Below, piece by piece: positions 13,201 to 23,499 of a stretch of DNA of 64,000 bases. The position numbers and the translations under genes were made by a program. Source of the stretch: Seriola aureovittata (taxonomy: Eukaryota > Chordata > Actinopteri > Carangiformes > Carangidae). Every line of letters starts with the position of its first letter. Position 1 is the stretch's first letter. The DNA is taken from assembly GCF_021018895.1 (NCBI RefSeq), contig NC_079379.1:20306776-20370775 (forward strand). Reading direction: 5' to 3'. The notes under the pieces are model-generated. The model searched no databases, had not been told where the DNA came from, and was given only the letters and a program-made list of their open reading frames with translations.

Positions 13201-16200
13201 CCATTAGGAAGATGCCGTGTTTTGAGCAGCTCTGTAATTGTGTTTCACTGTTTTATTCATCACCCTTTCTTCCATGCTGCCTCTTTTTCTTCTTTTCTCT
13301 CTTTCATCTGCGTGGCTTCACTGTTCCCATGTCATGTGCTCTTGTTTCTCATCCTCTCTCTCTCTGTTTTTATTTTCCTCTCCTTTGTGGGTGCGTGCAG
13401 GATATGATGGATGATATCTGCCAAGAGCAGTTCATGGAAATGAGTTACCTGAACGGAGGCCAGGAGCACGGAGCCCGAGGCCGAGGGGGCATGCCGGTCA
13501 GGGGCCGCGGAGTCCCCCCTGCTGGAGCACACAGGTGAGGGAGGTGCACGCACACACTTACAGGGATTCTCACATAACAGCTGCTGGGTCACCGAGGTAA
13601 CACACAGACCCTGCTGTTCCACTACTACCATGGCAACGTCCAAAATACTATTTTTTTTTATTTTAAAACGCATCTCTTTGGCTACGTTTTTCCTATGATG
13701 TTGTTGTATGGACGTGCAGAGACCTGTGGAAGCGATGACATACACGCCCCCTGACGCTCCCTGATTGGTCTGATTAGCCTTGACTACCAGTGGTGAATAC
13801 GACATGGAAAAATTAAATACAAGCGTTTTATCACTGCAGCTGTCTTTAGTTCATAGTATTTGTTTACGCTTGCTCGCACATGCCCAGTGTACATGAATGG
13901 TCATGTATGTATGAGTTTAGTTATTAGTGTGGACGTAGCCTGTATCTGTGCATTAATGAAATTCACACAGCAAGTTAAAGGAATAACAACAGATCTAAAC
14001 CAATGGCTGCTCAAAGATTGTCAGTTCTTGCTAATTTTTCTGTAAAAAATGTGACAAGGTGTACAATAGTTAATCAATTCCACTGTCATGTCGTACGGTA
14101 AATACACAGCTGGAGCCAGAAGCCTGTTAGCATAGCTTAGCATAAAGACTGGAAACGGGGGAAACGGCTAGCTTGGTTCTACTGGCACCTTTTACAGCTC
14201 ACCAACTAACACATTACTTAAACAAACAAGATATAACCTGTTAATTTGTTAGCTTTAGCAGCACCGGGCTAGCTGTTTTCCTGTTTCTCTAGTCTTTATG
14301 CTAAACTATGTTAACTGGCTGCAGGTATGCATTTTCCCCTTTGTCTACATGCTAAGCTAACTAATGTAGTATGCAGATATGAGAGTGGTGCCACTGTTCT
14401 CATCTAACTTGTGTGTTTTTCCCATCAATTTCCCATGATATCAAACTGTTCCTTTTTAGAAGAAGACTACAGTGATAACTCTGTGTTCTTTTCTCCAGGG
14501 GAAGGGGGATGCCTCCTCGCGGCGCTTCTGCCAGGGGAGGTGTGACTCGAGGCGGCCCAGGCAGGGGTGGCGCAGTGAGGGGTGCACCAGGAGGCCGAGG
14601 AGGACTCCCCGCAGCACCCTCCAGGGGAGCTGCGGCACCCCGCGCCAGGCCCCCAGCTGCCGGACCTCCACAGAGGATGGCGCCTCCACCGCCCCACCAG
14701 CACACCCCTGCTACAGCCCCAGAGAGCTACGACGAATATGTAAGTAAAACTGCCAGTGGAGGGTAGTTTTCATTTATCCATTTAATTTGTATGTTGCTCT
14801 CCTCAGCTCAGTTATATTATAGGTTACTGTTATTATGCAGAGTAACATATCTCTTTAAACCTGTAATTTTAATATGGTAGCCATTAGAAATGATAAAACA
14901 TTCAAGGAATATGTGGTTTAACAGCCAAAAGATGAGTTTTCCTGTCACAATATGATGCTCTGAGGTTGATGTAGCTCAGTCTGACCTCTTCAACACCCGT
15001 CTCCATGATAGTTTTGGGCACCCTGTTAGCTGCTCGTCCATCATCGCAGGAATAAGTGATTTCAGATGCTCGAAACATAAGGGGGAGAGTGTGTCTGCTG
15101 TAGTACTTGTGTAGTACTTTGGGGACATCTTGACATTCATGATTCATGAATAAGCCTCTCCTTAAATCTCACTCTGTTTCTCTGTTTCCTTCCCTCTTCA
15201 GGGCTACGATGAGAGCTACACAGACGCGGCCTACGAGTCATACGACAGCTATTACAGTCAGCCGCAGGCGTGAGTGAATCAGATGTCTCTTTGGTTTTCA
15301 CCTGCTTCTCACAAAGTGCACACACATCGCCTAGTTGCTAGTTTCGCTCGAGATGGGATTTGAGTGCAACAGAAATACTTTTTAGCCACTCTGCACAAAC
15401 TCGGCATTGATGGTGCTTCATGTTTCATGGTTCGGATGGCAGCTGGGACTCAGATGTTCCATGCTAGAGAGCCAAGCTTTGATCTTATTCGTGGAAGCCA
15501 ATTATCATCCCCCTAGACATTACAGTCAGCAGCTACTTGATGTTTTTCGAAGATTAAAAGTGATTTTTCTTCTTCTCCCCCTGTTTTCTGACCATCAGAG
15601 AGCCAGAATACTACGACTACGGACACGGAGAGACCACAGACTCATATGAGTCATATGGTAAGAAAATTATTTTTTTCGCTGTCAACGAACATGAGCCAAT
15701 TTATACTGTTAGGAAGCTGCTGAATATAAAAAGTCTGCTAAGAATACGACCAAAAACTTGCTTGGTGCTATGAGTGAATTTACATTTACTGGTTGGTTGG
15801 TGGTTGCTTGTCTTTACTACCCTGAAGTTGTCAAATTAAACTGAGGCAAAAAATATTGGTGTGCCCCAATGTGTGACTTTCCATTGAAGCAGGATTAAAG
15901 AGCAACCAGAATTTAGAGTTAAAGCCAATAACTGGTAACTCTAATGCTCCTTGTGGAGTTTTGAACCACTCATAATGTTTTAACGAGTGGGTCCCCGTTT
16001 TGTTTGTGCTATCATGCAGGCAGCACAAAGCATAGCCCTGCTAACTGTTTAGTGCTGTTGCACAACATTTAAACACTCAATGTAAATGTGATTTTTGTTT
16101 GTTTCCACTGGGCTTTAGGGCCTGCTAGTACATTTTTTTGTCTGTACTAAATCTTGAGGAGGTTTGAATCCATATTGAATCATATGTTTTTGTTTTTCTG

Positions 16201-16317
16201 TCCTCTCCAGGCCAGGATGACTGGAACGGGACCCAGCAATTAGGCCCAGGGAAGGCCCCTCCCCCCTCCAGAGGTGCCAAGACGCCTTACCGGGAGCACC
16301 CATACCGACAGTACTGA
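6684..16317 (+). CDS. khdrbs1: Sam68-like KH/STAR RNA-binding protein, nine coding exons
   Basis: Joined exons: 6684-6777, 8901-9022, 10052-10168, 10632-10778, 13401-13534, 14499-14739, 15202-15269, 15599-15657, 16211-16317. They total 1089 nt, giving 362 residues plus TGA. Every intron is GT-AG and the phase closes at every junction. Order of domains: QUA1 dimerisation region (about 1-45), KH domain (about 70-135, GPQG loop at 81-84), QUA2 (about 136-180), RG/RGG-rich region (205-255), proline-rich patch (256-279), tyrosine-rich tail (282-327), and a basic C-terminus ending [10 protein letters not shown], which resembles the Sam68 nuclear localisation end. The family binds U/A-rich RNA, controls alternative splicing, and is a target of Src-type kinases through its tyrosines and of arginine methylation through its RG boxes. 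Residues such as [19 protein letters not shown] and [11 protein letters not shown] fit KHDRBS1 better than KHDRBS2/3. The ~95-residue N-terminal extension of mammalian Sam68 is absent. An in-frame TGA at 6660-6662 and a good Kozak context (A at -3, G at +4) support this start. I cannot tell whether it is the a or b fish paralogue. Confidence 0.96.
6778..8900 (+). other. khdrbs1 intron 1
   Basis: A 2123-bp GT-AG intron. The CpG-rich signal fades by about 7480. It contains a dispersed teleost repeat (about 8185-8500), short homopolymers, and no recognisable gene. Confidence 0.9.
8185..8500 (-). repeat. Dispersed teleost repeat in intron 1
   Basis: The order of phrases (CTTGTTTTGTCCA, then AGATATTCAGTTTAC, then a GAAGCTGCAACCAG-like segment, then an ACTTGAAAAATGGCTGA-like end) matches a non-autonomous repeat that I recall as common in perch-like fish. 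The copy is diverged. Family assignment and strand are from memory. Confidence 0.5.
8901..9022 (+). CDS. khdrbs1: khdrbs1 coding exon 2 (QUA1/KH linker)
   Basis: Completes codon 32 and encodes up to residue 72, including [13 protein letters not shown], the conserved entry to the STAR KH domain. The acceptor is CTTCTAG and the donor is GTGAGC. It ends in phase 0. Confidence 0.95.
9023..10051 (+). other. khdrbs1 intron 2
   Basis: A 1029-bp GT-AG intron. I see nothing recognisable in it beyond AT-rich unique-looking sequence. Confidence 0.9.
10052..10168 (+). CDS. khdrbs1: khdrbs1 coding exon 3 (KH core with GPQG loop)
   Basis: Encodes residues 73-111: [12 protein letters not shown], the helix that follows, and [10 protein letters not shown]. 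This is the RNA-binding heart of the KH fold. It is 117 nt, phase 0 to phase 0. The donor GTACAA is followed within 16 bases by a long CA repeat. Confidence 0.95.
10169..10631 (+). other. khdrbs1 intron 3
   Basis: A 463-bp GT-AG intron dominated at its 5' end by a CA microsatellite (10185-10250). The remainder is unremarkable. Confidence 0.9.
10185..10250 (+). repeat. (CA)n microsatellite just after exon 3 donor
   Basis: About 33 uninterrupted CA units start 16 bases downstream of the GT donor of the KH-core exon. On the transcript this is a CA run, the class of sequence bound by hnRNP L. An effect on splicing is inference. Confidence 0.97.
10632..10778 (+). CDS. khdrbs1: khdrbs1 coding exon 4 (KH C-terminal half)
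   Basis: Encodes residues 112-160, including [18 protein letters not shown] and [13 protein letters not shown]. It completes the KH domain and starts QUA2. It is 147 nt, phase 0 on both sides, with acceptor TTTCAG and donor GTGAGT. Confidence 0.95.
10779..13400 (+). other. khdrbs1 intron 4
   Basis: A 2622-bp GT-AG intron, the longest in the gene. It has a dispersed-repeat-like segment beginning CTAGGGCTGCAGCTAGC (about 10889-11100), poly-G runs at 11401-11411 and 11626-11638, and a pyrimidine-rich stretch before the exon 5 acceptor. No gene is seen. Confidence 0.9.
13401..13534 (+). CDS. khdrbs1: khdrbs1 coding exon 5 (QUA2 and first RG motifs)
   Basis: Encodes residues 161-204, starting [20 protein letters not shown], which is diagnostic for Sam68 QUA2, then [12 protein letters not shown]. 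It ends two bases into codon 205, with donor GTGAGG. Confidence 0.95.
13535..14498 (+). other. khdrbs1 intron 5
   Basis: A 964-bp GT-AG intron containing a partial MITE-like teleost repeat (about 14083-14410). No coding signal is seen. Confidence 0.9.
14083..14410. repeat. Partial foldback-type teleost repeat in intron 5
   Basis: Contains TTAGCATAGCTTAGCATAAA then, about 130 bp on, its inverted counterpart TAGTCTTTATGCTAAAC, and ends near TGAGAGTGGTGCCACTGTTC. The arrangement is the same as in the fuller copy at 19026-19398. The outermost terminal inverted bases seem lost. Confidence 0.65.
14499..14739 (+). CDS. khdrbs1: khdrbs1 coding exon 6 (RGG and proline-rich region)
   Basis: Encodes residues 205-285: about ten RG/RGG motifs (likely arginine-methylation targets by family knowledge), then a proline-rich patch with [10 protein letters not shown] that could serve as an SH3/WW ligand, then SYDEY. 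It is very GC-rich compared with its flanks. Donor is GTAAGT. Confidence 0.94.
14740..15598 (+). other. khdrbs1 introns 6 and 7
   Basis: Intron 6 is 14740-15201 (462 bp) and intron 7 is 15270-15598 (329 bp), separated by the 68-nt exon 7. Both are GT-AG and hold no recognisable element. Confidence 0.88.
15202..15269 (+). CDS. khdrbs1: khdrbs1 coding exon 7 (tyrosine-rich)
   Basis: Encodes residues 286-307 plus two bases of codon 308. It carries seven tyrosines in 22 residues (for example SYDSYYSQ), typical of the Sam68 C-terminal phosphorylation region. Acceptor is TTCAG and donor is GTGAGT. Confidence 0.93.
15599..15657 (+). CDS. khdrbs1: khdrbs1 coding exon 8 (tyrosine-rich)
   Basis: A 59-nt exon encoding residues 308-327, with [11 protein letters not shown] and DSYESY, close to the mammalian Sam68 EYYDYGHGE block. 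It ends one base into codon 328, with donor GTAAGA. Confidence 0.93.
15658..16210 (+). other. khdrbs1 intron 8
   Basis: A 553-bp GT-AG intron. I see nothing else in it. Confidence 0.88.
16211..16317 (+). CDS. khdrbs1: khdrbs1 coding exon 9 and stop
   Basis: Encodes residues 328-362, beginning GQDDWNG and ending [10 protein letters not shown], then TGA at 16315-16317. The basic, aromatic C-terminus matches the nuclear localisation end of Sam68. Acceptor is CTCCAG. Confidence 0.95.
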
Positions 16318-16537
16318 AGCGGACCCGCCACCCTTAACGTGTCGCCCTGACTACCGCCTGTCTACCACGGCAGCTCTTGCTTTAAGCAGCCCGACAAAAG
16401 TAATTGTCCGTTTTGTCTTTGGTTTGGTCTTTTCCTACACCGGACTTTATACGAGAGAGCAAATTCGGAACTGAAAATCTGAACTGGTTTTTGAGATTTG
16501 ACCGCAAACCCCCCTCCCCCACCCCTACTTTGTTGCT

Positions 16538-16605
16538 CCAACCAACCAACCAACCACCCACCCACCCACCCATCCATCCAACCAACCAACCAACCAACCA
16601 ACCAA
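16538..16605 (+). repeat. (CCAA)n/(CCCA)n tetranucleotide repeat in 3' UTR
   Basis: Successive ACCA, CCCA, TCCA and ACCA blocks, about 17 tetramers, inside the khdrbs1 3' UTR. Confidence 0.95.
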
Positions 16606-16913
16606 AGCGGCTTTTAGATGGGTTAGAGACGAGAAGTTGGCGTCCTTTTTTTTGTTCTTTTTCATTTGAATTTTTGTTTATGTTGCTGGATTTTTTTTTT
16701 CTCTGACCCTTTTTACCCCCCTCTGGCTTTTTTGCATTGTTGATCGTTCATTTCTTTAACTGTTTGGAAGTAATCATTTCTAGTGGAATTAGTGGCTCAT
16801 TACACACTTGTCTAAGGAATCCATTTTAATTGTTTTTAAATACAAAGAATCTGTCGAGGGTCAGTTGCAGATTCCCATTTAGGCTACATTTCAAAATTCT
16901 GTTAATATAGCCA

Positions 16914-16919
16914 AATAAA
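16914..16919 (+). promoter_or_regulatory. Proximal polyadenylation signal
   Basis: AATAAA about 600 bp after the stop codon. A T-rich sequence follows. Usage is not known from sequence. Confidence 0.5.
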
Positions 16920-17538
16920 AGACCTTTTAAACTTTCAATTATGTAATATAGAAACAAAAAAACGATCTTAAATTAAGTGAAGGTTAAAGAATCAATGTTA
17001 ATGGAATCAGTACAATTCATTCTTGATGATGGTTTGTTTTTAAATAGTTCTAAAACGTTGTCCATTTAGACTTAGGCAGCAATATTTGTCATTGTACTTA
17101 GAGTTTTGAAATATAGCCCTAATAGACACTGTTGAGATGGACTGTCCTCATATCCTCAATTTGTTTTACTTGTTAAAAATTAATTTTAAGACTCTGAAGA
17201 CAAAATGTTTGTTTAATGAGAACACGGCCGAGAAATGGCCTCCTGTTATGCTAAAAACAGTTCAGGTCTTCATTTTGTGATCTGATTCTCTATAAACTGC
17301 ATGCTCAAAGTACTCAAAGAAGGATTGGGACAAAAATCTCCACATGGGTCTTCTCTTTCTACAGAGAAGGGATCCTGCAGCTCAATCCGAACTCTTGTAC
17401 ATATTTTAAAACATCCTAACTGTACTTATTCTGCCACTAGTATCTGTACCCTCTCCATAAAATGCATTATGCTACATGTGTAAGCTTGCCTAAATAGGTT
17501 ACTAAATCTGTCCAAAAGATGTTTTGCAGCAGTTTGTC

Positions 17539-17544
17539 AATAAA
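17539..17544 (+). promoter_or_regulatory. Distal polyadenylation signal
   Basis: AATAAA about 1.2 kb after the stop codon, followed by a T/GT-rich region. It is the better candidate for the main 3' end. Confidence 0.6.
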
Positions 17545-17565
17545 GCTTAGTTTGTTTTTTATGAA

Positions 17566-19025
17566 ACTTAACTTGCTTTATTTGTTTCCTGTCCTAGTAA
17601 AATTCTGAAATGGCCTTTTTTAAACAACCTTCAGCAGTCAGATGTAGGTGTTTTCCTTTGTTTCTCATTCAAAATCGCATTTTAAATCTAAATGAATGTA
17701 TTGACGTCTGAAGAATTTAACCCTACTAAATGATGTCTTGATTGATTATCAAAAGAGCACAACTTATTCTTTCTCTCTCTTTCTATACTTTTTAAAAAGG
17801 ACCCAGAGGTAAGACCTCTAAAATAACCTGGATAGCTTCCTAATGTGTATAGAGTTCTAAAGCATTGAATGCCTGGGTATGTATAAGACTTTTTCAATCC
17901 TCTTACCTGTGGTCGTAATCGTTAATGAGAATTGCTTTTATAGCATCTGAAAATTAACTGAATTCAAACCACCATTCAGGTCTAGGCTTCATTGTCATGA
18001 ATGACGCTGGCGCGATGGCTACTTTAGTACAGAGTAATGGCAGTGCAATGGAGAGGATGGTTATAACCTAGAGAACTCCACTGTAAAGGTAACCTAACCC
18101 TAAATGTTTAATTTCGTAGTGTGTTTATCCATTGACATAAACTTGCTGGTAAATGCGTAGTTTCTTAAAATACTATTACAGTCATGGCAACAAAAAAGAA
18201 TCGACTCAAAAGTAAGAAAAACGTAACTTCCAATATCTGACAGTAGTGGATTTTATGTACCAAAATAACTGTTCTGTGTACTAACAAAATATGTTAGAAT
18301 AGTGTTAATGCAACTCTTGCTAAAATGAACAAAGCCAAATCTATGTCAATATCTTCTGTACAGTTGAGCTGCTGTTACTTTTTATTTGGTTGCTTACTGT
18401 AATATTTAAAAGGTTCTGCCTGTACAAAGTTAATCCAAAAAAGAAAGCTTGAGTTGCATGAGCATATCTTCTCCTGTAGACATTGCATGATCTCTGTCTC
18501 AAATTTCTCTGTGTTTTTAGACAAGGTATTGATTTGGGGTTTGTCCTTCCTTCAGGCACAGCTATCGGTCACTGAGTGCTGGGAGACTGACAGTCCGCTG
18601 AAGTGAGACCATACAGACCTCAGGTTGGTCCAACGCTGCACCACTGCTATTCTTTTTTTTTTTTTTTTTTTTTTAATAACCCATTTTAAAGGACCGTACT
18701 GCTGGTTTTTGCATGCTTTAAGCCATTATATACACACTCCATTTCCGTTACCTCTACCCATACAGCCAGTCTTTTAGATTGATTTTTCTACCTTCCAGGC
18801 AGCCATTGGTATCCATTCATGTTTATACAATATAAAAAATCATCTTGCATAGACTTGAAACCTGCATGAAATGTGTAATCCATCACAGAGAGCCAATCCA
18901 GCTTCTTTATTGTTTTTGTCAAGGCTTCATTGCTTTTGTAGAAAGCCGAGTTTTTTTTCTTTGTAATCTTTCCCTATTGGTGCGTTCATGGACACTCAGA
19001 CACCTGGGAGCTCAAAGTCTGAAGA
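17566..19025. other. Downstream intergenic DNA
   Basis: AT-rich, with a poly-T run at about 18652-18674. A longer khdrbs1 3' UTR running into this region cannot be excluded. No other gene is seen. Confidence 0.55.
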
Positions 19026-19398
19026 GTACGACATTTTGGGAAAGCTTATTCACATTTTTGAGTAATTTACAGTGAATGTGATGCTACCGGTTAGCTTCTC
19101 TTAGTTAAGCATAAAGATTGGAAATGGAGAAGAAGCTAGCCTGGCTCTGTCATGGGTAACAAAATCTTCCTACTGTACAAACACCAAAGTGTAACAAGGA
19201 AATAATGCTGTTTTTTACAGGGGTTAACACCTAGTAAAGTGACTTGCCAGGCTAGATGTGTTCTCCTGGTTCTAATCTTTATGCTAAGCTAACCAGCTGC
19301 TGGATGAAGCTTCATATTTACTGTACTGACATGAGAGTCGAAGATCTTCTCATCTAACTCAAGAAAGTAAATATATGCATCTCCCAAAATGTCAAAGA
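19026..19398. repeat. MITE-like foldback repeat
   Basis: Its ends are inverted: GACATTTTGGGAAAGC near 19029 and CTCCCAAAATGTC near 19382. Inside, TTAGTTAAGCATAAAGATT is mirrored by AATCTTTATGCTAAGCTAA. The same repeat is found partially in intron 5. It matches a very common percomorph repeat with long imperfect inverted ends and no coding capacity. Confidence 0.75.
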
Positions 19399-21512
19399 TG
19401 TCATTAGGATAGCTGTTTGTTTGTTTGTTTGTTTTTGAATAAAACCTCAGTGATGTGATTCTTTTTGCAGCTCAAAGCACTACTAACTAGTTTTTAGACC
19501 GTGCGTGCAACGCTAACTAAAAATAAACCTGACGAATTTCCCCCTGTGATGGATTAGGCATTTCCCTCTAAAGTATCCACAATTTGTAGCTAATGGTCTA
19601 AAACATTCAAACCCTGGTATGGTCCTTTTTTTCTTTTTTTAACTTTTTCCCATTTCTCCCCAAAGACCATTGTGCAGGAAACTTTGCTTCAGATGCCTCT
19701 CGGCCTATTTAGCCCATGTAACATTATGCAGCAGCAGCACGTTCATGATATTCACAGCATTTGAAAGCTTGGTTGATTCTGATGATTGCCCGGCTCCTGT
19801 TAAGTCGCCGTGCTTTTGACAGTGTCTGTGAATTGGTGTGTGGCCGCACTAGCCTTCAGCGAGTCTGAGTGAGGGAGAATGCGACGCCGGTGTCAGCGTG
19901 GTCTCAGGGAAAGTGACTAATGAGGATCCGTAAGCTCAGGGCTTCTCTGACAGAAGGAAAACGGCAGCGGCAGAGGACTCTGGCGATTCCCGAAATGGAA
20001 CCAGCAGGAGGAGAGAGAGGTGTCAGAGGGATTTCTCATGATGTCCCGTCAATGCCTTGAAGGCAGGAAAAAGTTAAATGAATGCTTGGCAAAGTAATGC
20101 TTGGTGGTCAGACTTTGAGAACCATAACTGTCATTGGCATTTTAGTTGAGGGAAGTCGGATAACAAAGCCGTCTGAGGGCGTTGTTTGAGATGTGCCTTG
20201 ACAGAAAGGTCACTCGCTTGTTTGAAGATTGTGTTCAACGCCACTAACCGCCAGTTTTCTGACATGTTAGAAAATGAAATCCTGCTTCTTTGTGATGACA
20301 AAGCAACACAACAGCTGGTTTGCAGCAGCTGGTTCAGACTTTGTGAGTCCCTCAGAGCAACATTTGAGTGTTTTTTTAATGAAGAAAAAATATTTGCTGC
20401 TGCCGTTCAGACTTTACAGAAACGTTGATTTATGAAATATTTTTTTGTCTGGGCCTTTTTGTTTTCATTTGCTGCTATGTTGTAGGTACGTCTGTGATCG
20501 CATAAGCTGGTGATTGAGTGTTAATGCACTAACCCACAGTCGCCAGTCTTGCCAGTAATTATGTCTGACTTAGTTAAAATGTTGCTTATCAATTGTTAGA
20601 AGAGCTGTGCTGCTTGGCAGGAAAATGACCTTTAATTATTCCAGCCCCTACTTAAAAAAAAAAAAGAAAAAAATGAAATTAAAATTAAAAGAAAAAGTGA
20701 AGTAGTTGTTGGTCTAAGCACCACCTCCCATCTGTCCTGAAATGACTGTAAAGCATGAACCAGTGTTGTGTGTGTTAACATGTCTGCTCATGACGACCCC
20801 GATCCCACCCCCCCACCCCATGTGCTTTCTCTCTCCTCTGTAGTGAAGCCGTGCACGGGAGCAGCTCAGCATGAAGGAGGTGGTCGGACGAAGCTCTTGG
20901 GGCGCCCCAGTTGAAAAGGAGTGGCCCAAAGCCCAGTTCTGTTCCTGGCAGGAAAGGGGGGCAGGGATGGGTGGCGGGTGGGTTGTGGTGGCCAGCTGCC
21001 AAGTGACCCACAGGAGCCAGCTGATTTAGTGCCGGGGGGGGGGGGGCTGGCTCAGACTCCCGGACTGAGACTCGCAGCTGGTCAACGAAGACGTTCAGCC
21101 CAGTGGAGATCCAGAATAACCAGAGACTGACAAACAGTTCTCATATTACGTGGACTATTTTTTTTATTTTTTTTTATTATCTTTTTTTTTACAGTTTCTC
21201 CATTTCATGTCAAAATTGAATTACTGTTCGTTATCCTTGTGTAATTATTTTCTAGCCACGAGTACACCCACTTGAAGCCGTTGCTGATCACATGCCGCTG
21301 TACACAGTTTCCGCAGACCACCCCCCTCTTCCAACAAATGTAATTGTTACAGTCTAATTTACCATAAAATGAGAACTCCTGTTATAGTAAGCTGTGAAAT
21401 TGTTTTTAATTTCTATTAACCCTTGAATTAGATGTGAAGCGAGCTCTTTACTTTTTGCAAGGCAAGCTGTATTCGAGGAGGAGGAGAATCGTCGTGACAT
21501 CTGCATTTCAAG

Positions 21513-21543
21513 TATTTTATTTATTTATTTATTTATTTATTTT
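21513..21543 (+). repeat. (TTTA)n microsatellite
   Basis: About seven TTTA units. Confidence 0.92.
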
Positions 21544-21683
21544 AAGATTCTGGCAGCGCGCTGTTTAGCATCCATGCCTTATTGCCGCGTGAAATTAGAC
21601 TCAGTGCTCGCAAGTTAAAGATGCCCACAGAGTGCGGATCAGTATCTCACTGTGGTCGAGTTCACTGCGAGCTCACACACATA

Positions 21684-21684
<1 letters not shown>

Positions 21685-21729
<45 letters not shown>
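21685..21729 (+). repeat. (CA)n microsatellite
   Basis: About 22 uninterrupted AC units. Confidence 0.95.
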
Positions 21730-21733
<4 letters not shown>

Positions 21734-23499
21734 CCACATCTTGGCGTTGCACTGCCTGTGTAGCCCTGAGGATATCAAATGCTAATGCAGCAGCGGCCTA
21801 TTTGCATGTACACGCATGTACCCTCATTGCAAATGTGCAACACTTTCATAACCAATGCTGGCCTGTTCTCGGCGGTTCAGCATCCAAGTATGATAATTCA
21901 GCGAGATGGAGCCGTTGGGGGAGCTGCATGTGAGAAAAGGGACAGCGGGTGAAGACAGACATTACTAACTTCCCTCTATCCATCCATCCATCCATCATGC
22001 CTCTGTTGATTTGATTCCCCTCTATGCCATTTTCTGCCATTATCACTGATGATATTACAGCTGCCTGTGGTGCTGAGTTACATTTAGAGGTCAAAACTGT
22101 ACTTTCCTGTATTAAAAACAAATTTTTCTGTCCCGATCTGCTGGTCAGAGGCAGCATTAGCCAAGTCAGAGGCTCCATTTAGCTTATTGAAAAAGCTAGC
22201 AGCTTAGAGGATAGAACATTAGAAACCCTCATTTGAGATGAAATGTCAACGGGCCATATCCAAAACAGATCATTTTTCAGCCTTTATGTCTAAAATAACG
22301 ATTTCTGTGTCTCCTATAATCTAATGAAAGATAAGTGATAGTGTGGAATCCGTCTCCTTTGTTTGAATCGATGAACTGTCAAGAGTGTAAGGGTGGAAAA
22401 GAAAGTAAATGTTACTGGGCAATGATCAATAAAAGTAGACTTGAATATGAGCGAGCAGAGTATCAGTCATCTGTGATGTTTCCTCTTGGCTGCAGCTTCC
22501 CTTGCAACATAGTCTGCCGTTTCTGCCCACCTCCTTGCAGTCAACTGGCATGGCGCGTTCACATAACGCAACGTGGGAGAATAGATGGAGTAAGGTGAGA
22601 GACAGGAGGCCGGAGCTGTCTTGTCTTTTTTTTTTGGCAGTGGGTGGGTTACAGAGTGTGGAGGTGGATGTGTTAAAATGCTGCGAGTGTGTTAAGAGGT
22701 GGAGATGCTGCGGGCAGATACGGTGGACAGCTGGATTGCATCTTCTCGTCCTGACGGATTCACACCATCAGAGGAACATGGCGTGCTGACGCCTGGGAAG
22801 ATGGTGACAATCAGCCTCCGCCAGATACACATCAGCTGCCTTTTCGTCAGGAGAGGCAATAATCAAAGTGACTTGTTGTGCTTAAATTGGGGTGAGATGA
22901 CCCCCGAGTGTCCTTGATCTCCCAGGGGAATTGCAAGGGAGGCTTTGAAGATGTATAGGAATGCTTACTAAAGTAAACGCTCTGTTCACTCTCGCGTTCA
23001 CACAGTATAGATAAAAAAAAAAAGACTTCAAGGGTGCAAATGGAAGTCATGTGGCTGAAGTGTTTTTAGAGTCGTTCTACATTTTTTCATCATGTAGGCG
23101 GGTATTAACAGGTATACATTACACTGGCTAAAAACTATAGTGCTCAGACATTGCCCAGTGAAAACCATGTCTCTCTGATTTTGGTGATTTAGACTCACAT
23201 CAGATTAAGTGAATGATGAAGTGTACTTTCCTTGAGAAATGACTGTTCTGTTTGAAAAAGCTAACCCCTTTCTAACAATACGAACTCAATAGATCCCACC
23301 AACTGTCGATCACTTGTACTTACTTTATTTTTTTACTTTTCATCACGTGAAATTCATTTTCTCCTGTATTCATCAGGTGAATTTCTGAAGGTTGAAGGAC
23401 CCATTAAAATGTATTTTACACTGTATGTCAGTGTTGCATATCTTTATTCACTCAGCACTTCAAAACTTTCACATGAGGGAAAAAAAAAGGAAGCAGGTT

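Larger units (their letters stand above)
16318..17565 (+). other. khdrbs1 3' UTR (probable extent)
   Basis: Starts after the TGA and is AT-rich. It holds a CCAA/CCCA tetranucleotide block at 16538-16605 and AATAAA signals at 16914-16919 and 17539-17544. The second is followed by a GT/T-rich stretch (TTAGTTTGTTTTTTATG) as expected for cleavage, so the main end is probably near 17560. Alternative shorter 3' ends near 16935 are possible. Confidence 0.65.
19399..23499. other. Intergenic DNA with microsatellites
   Basis: No confident gene. It holds (TTTA)n at 21513-21543, (CA)n at 21685-21729, a short (CCAT)n at about 21978-21996, A-rich runs at about 20653-20697, and a possible extra exon at 20844-21029 (see findings). 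Confidence 0.6.

Noticed and set aside
14400..14705. Antisense open frames opposite khdrbs1 exon 6
   Set aside because: They are shadows of the GC-rich RGG/proline coding exon, which is confirmed by splice sites and protein similarity on the + strand.
6684..16317. Assignment as khdrbs2 or khdrbs3
   Set aside because: The KH loop [19 protein letters not shown] and the QUA2 start [11 protein letters not shown] are Sam68-type. SLM1/2 proteins have GPRGNSLKRLQEET- and DYNDEIRQ-like sequence at these places.
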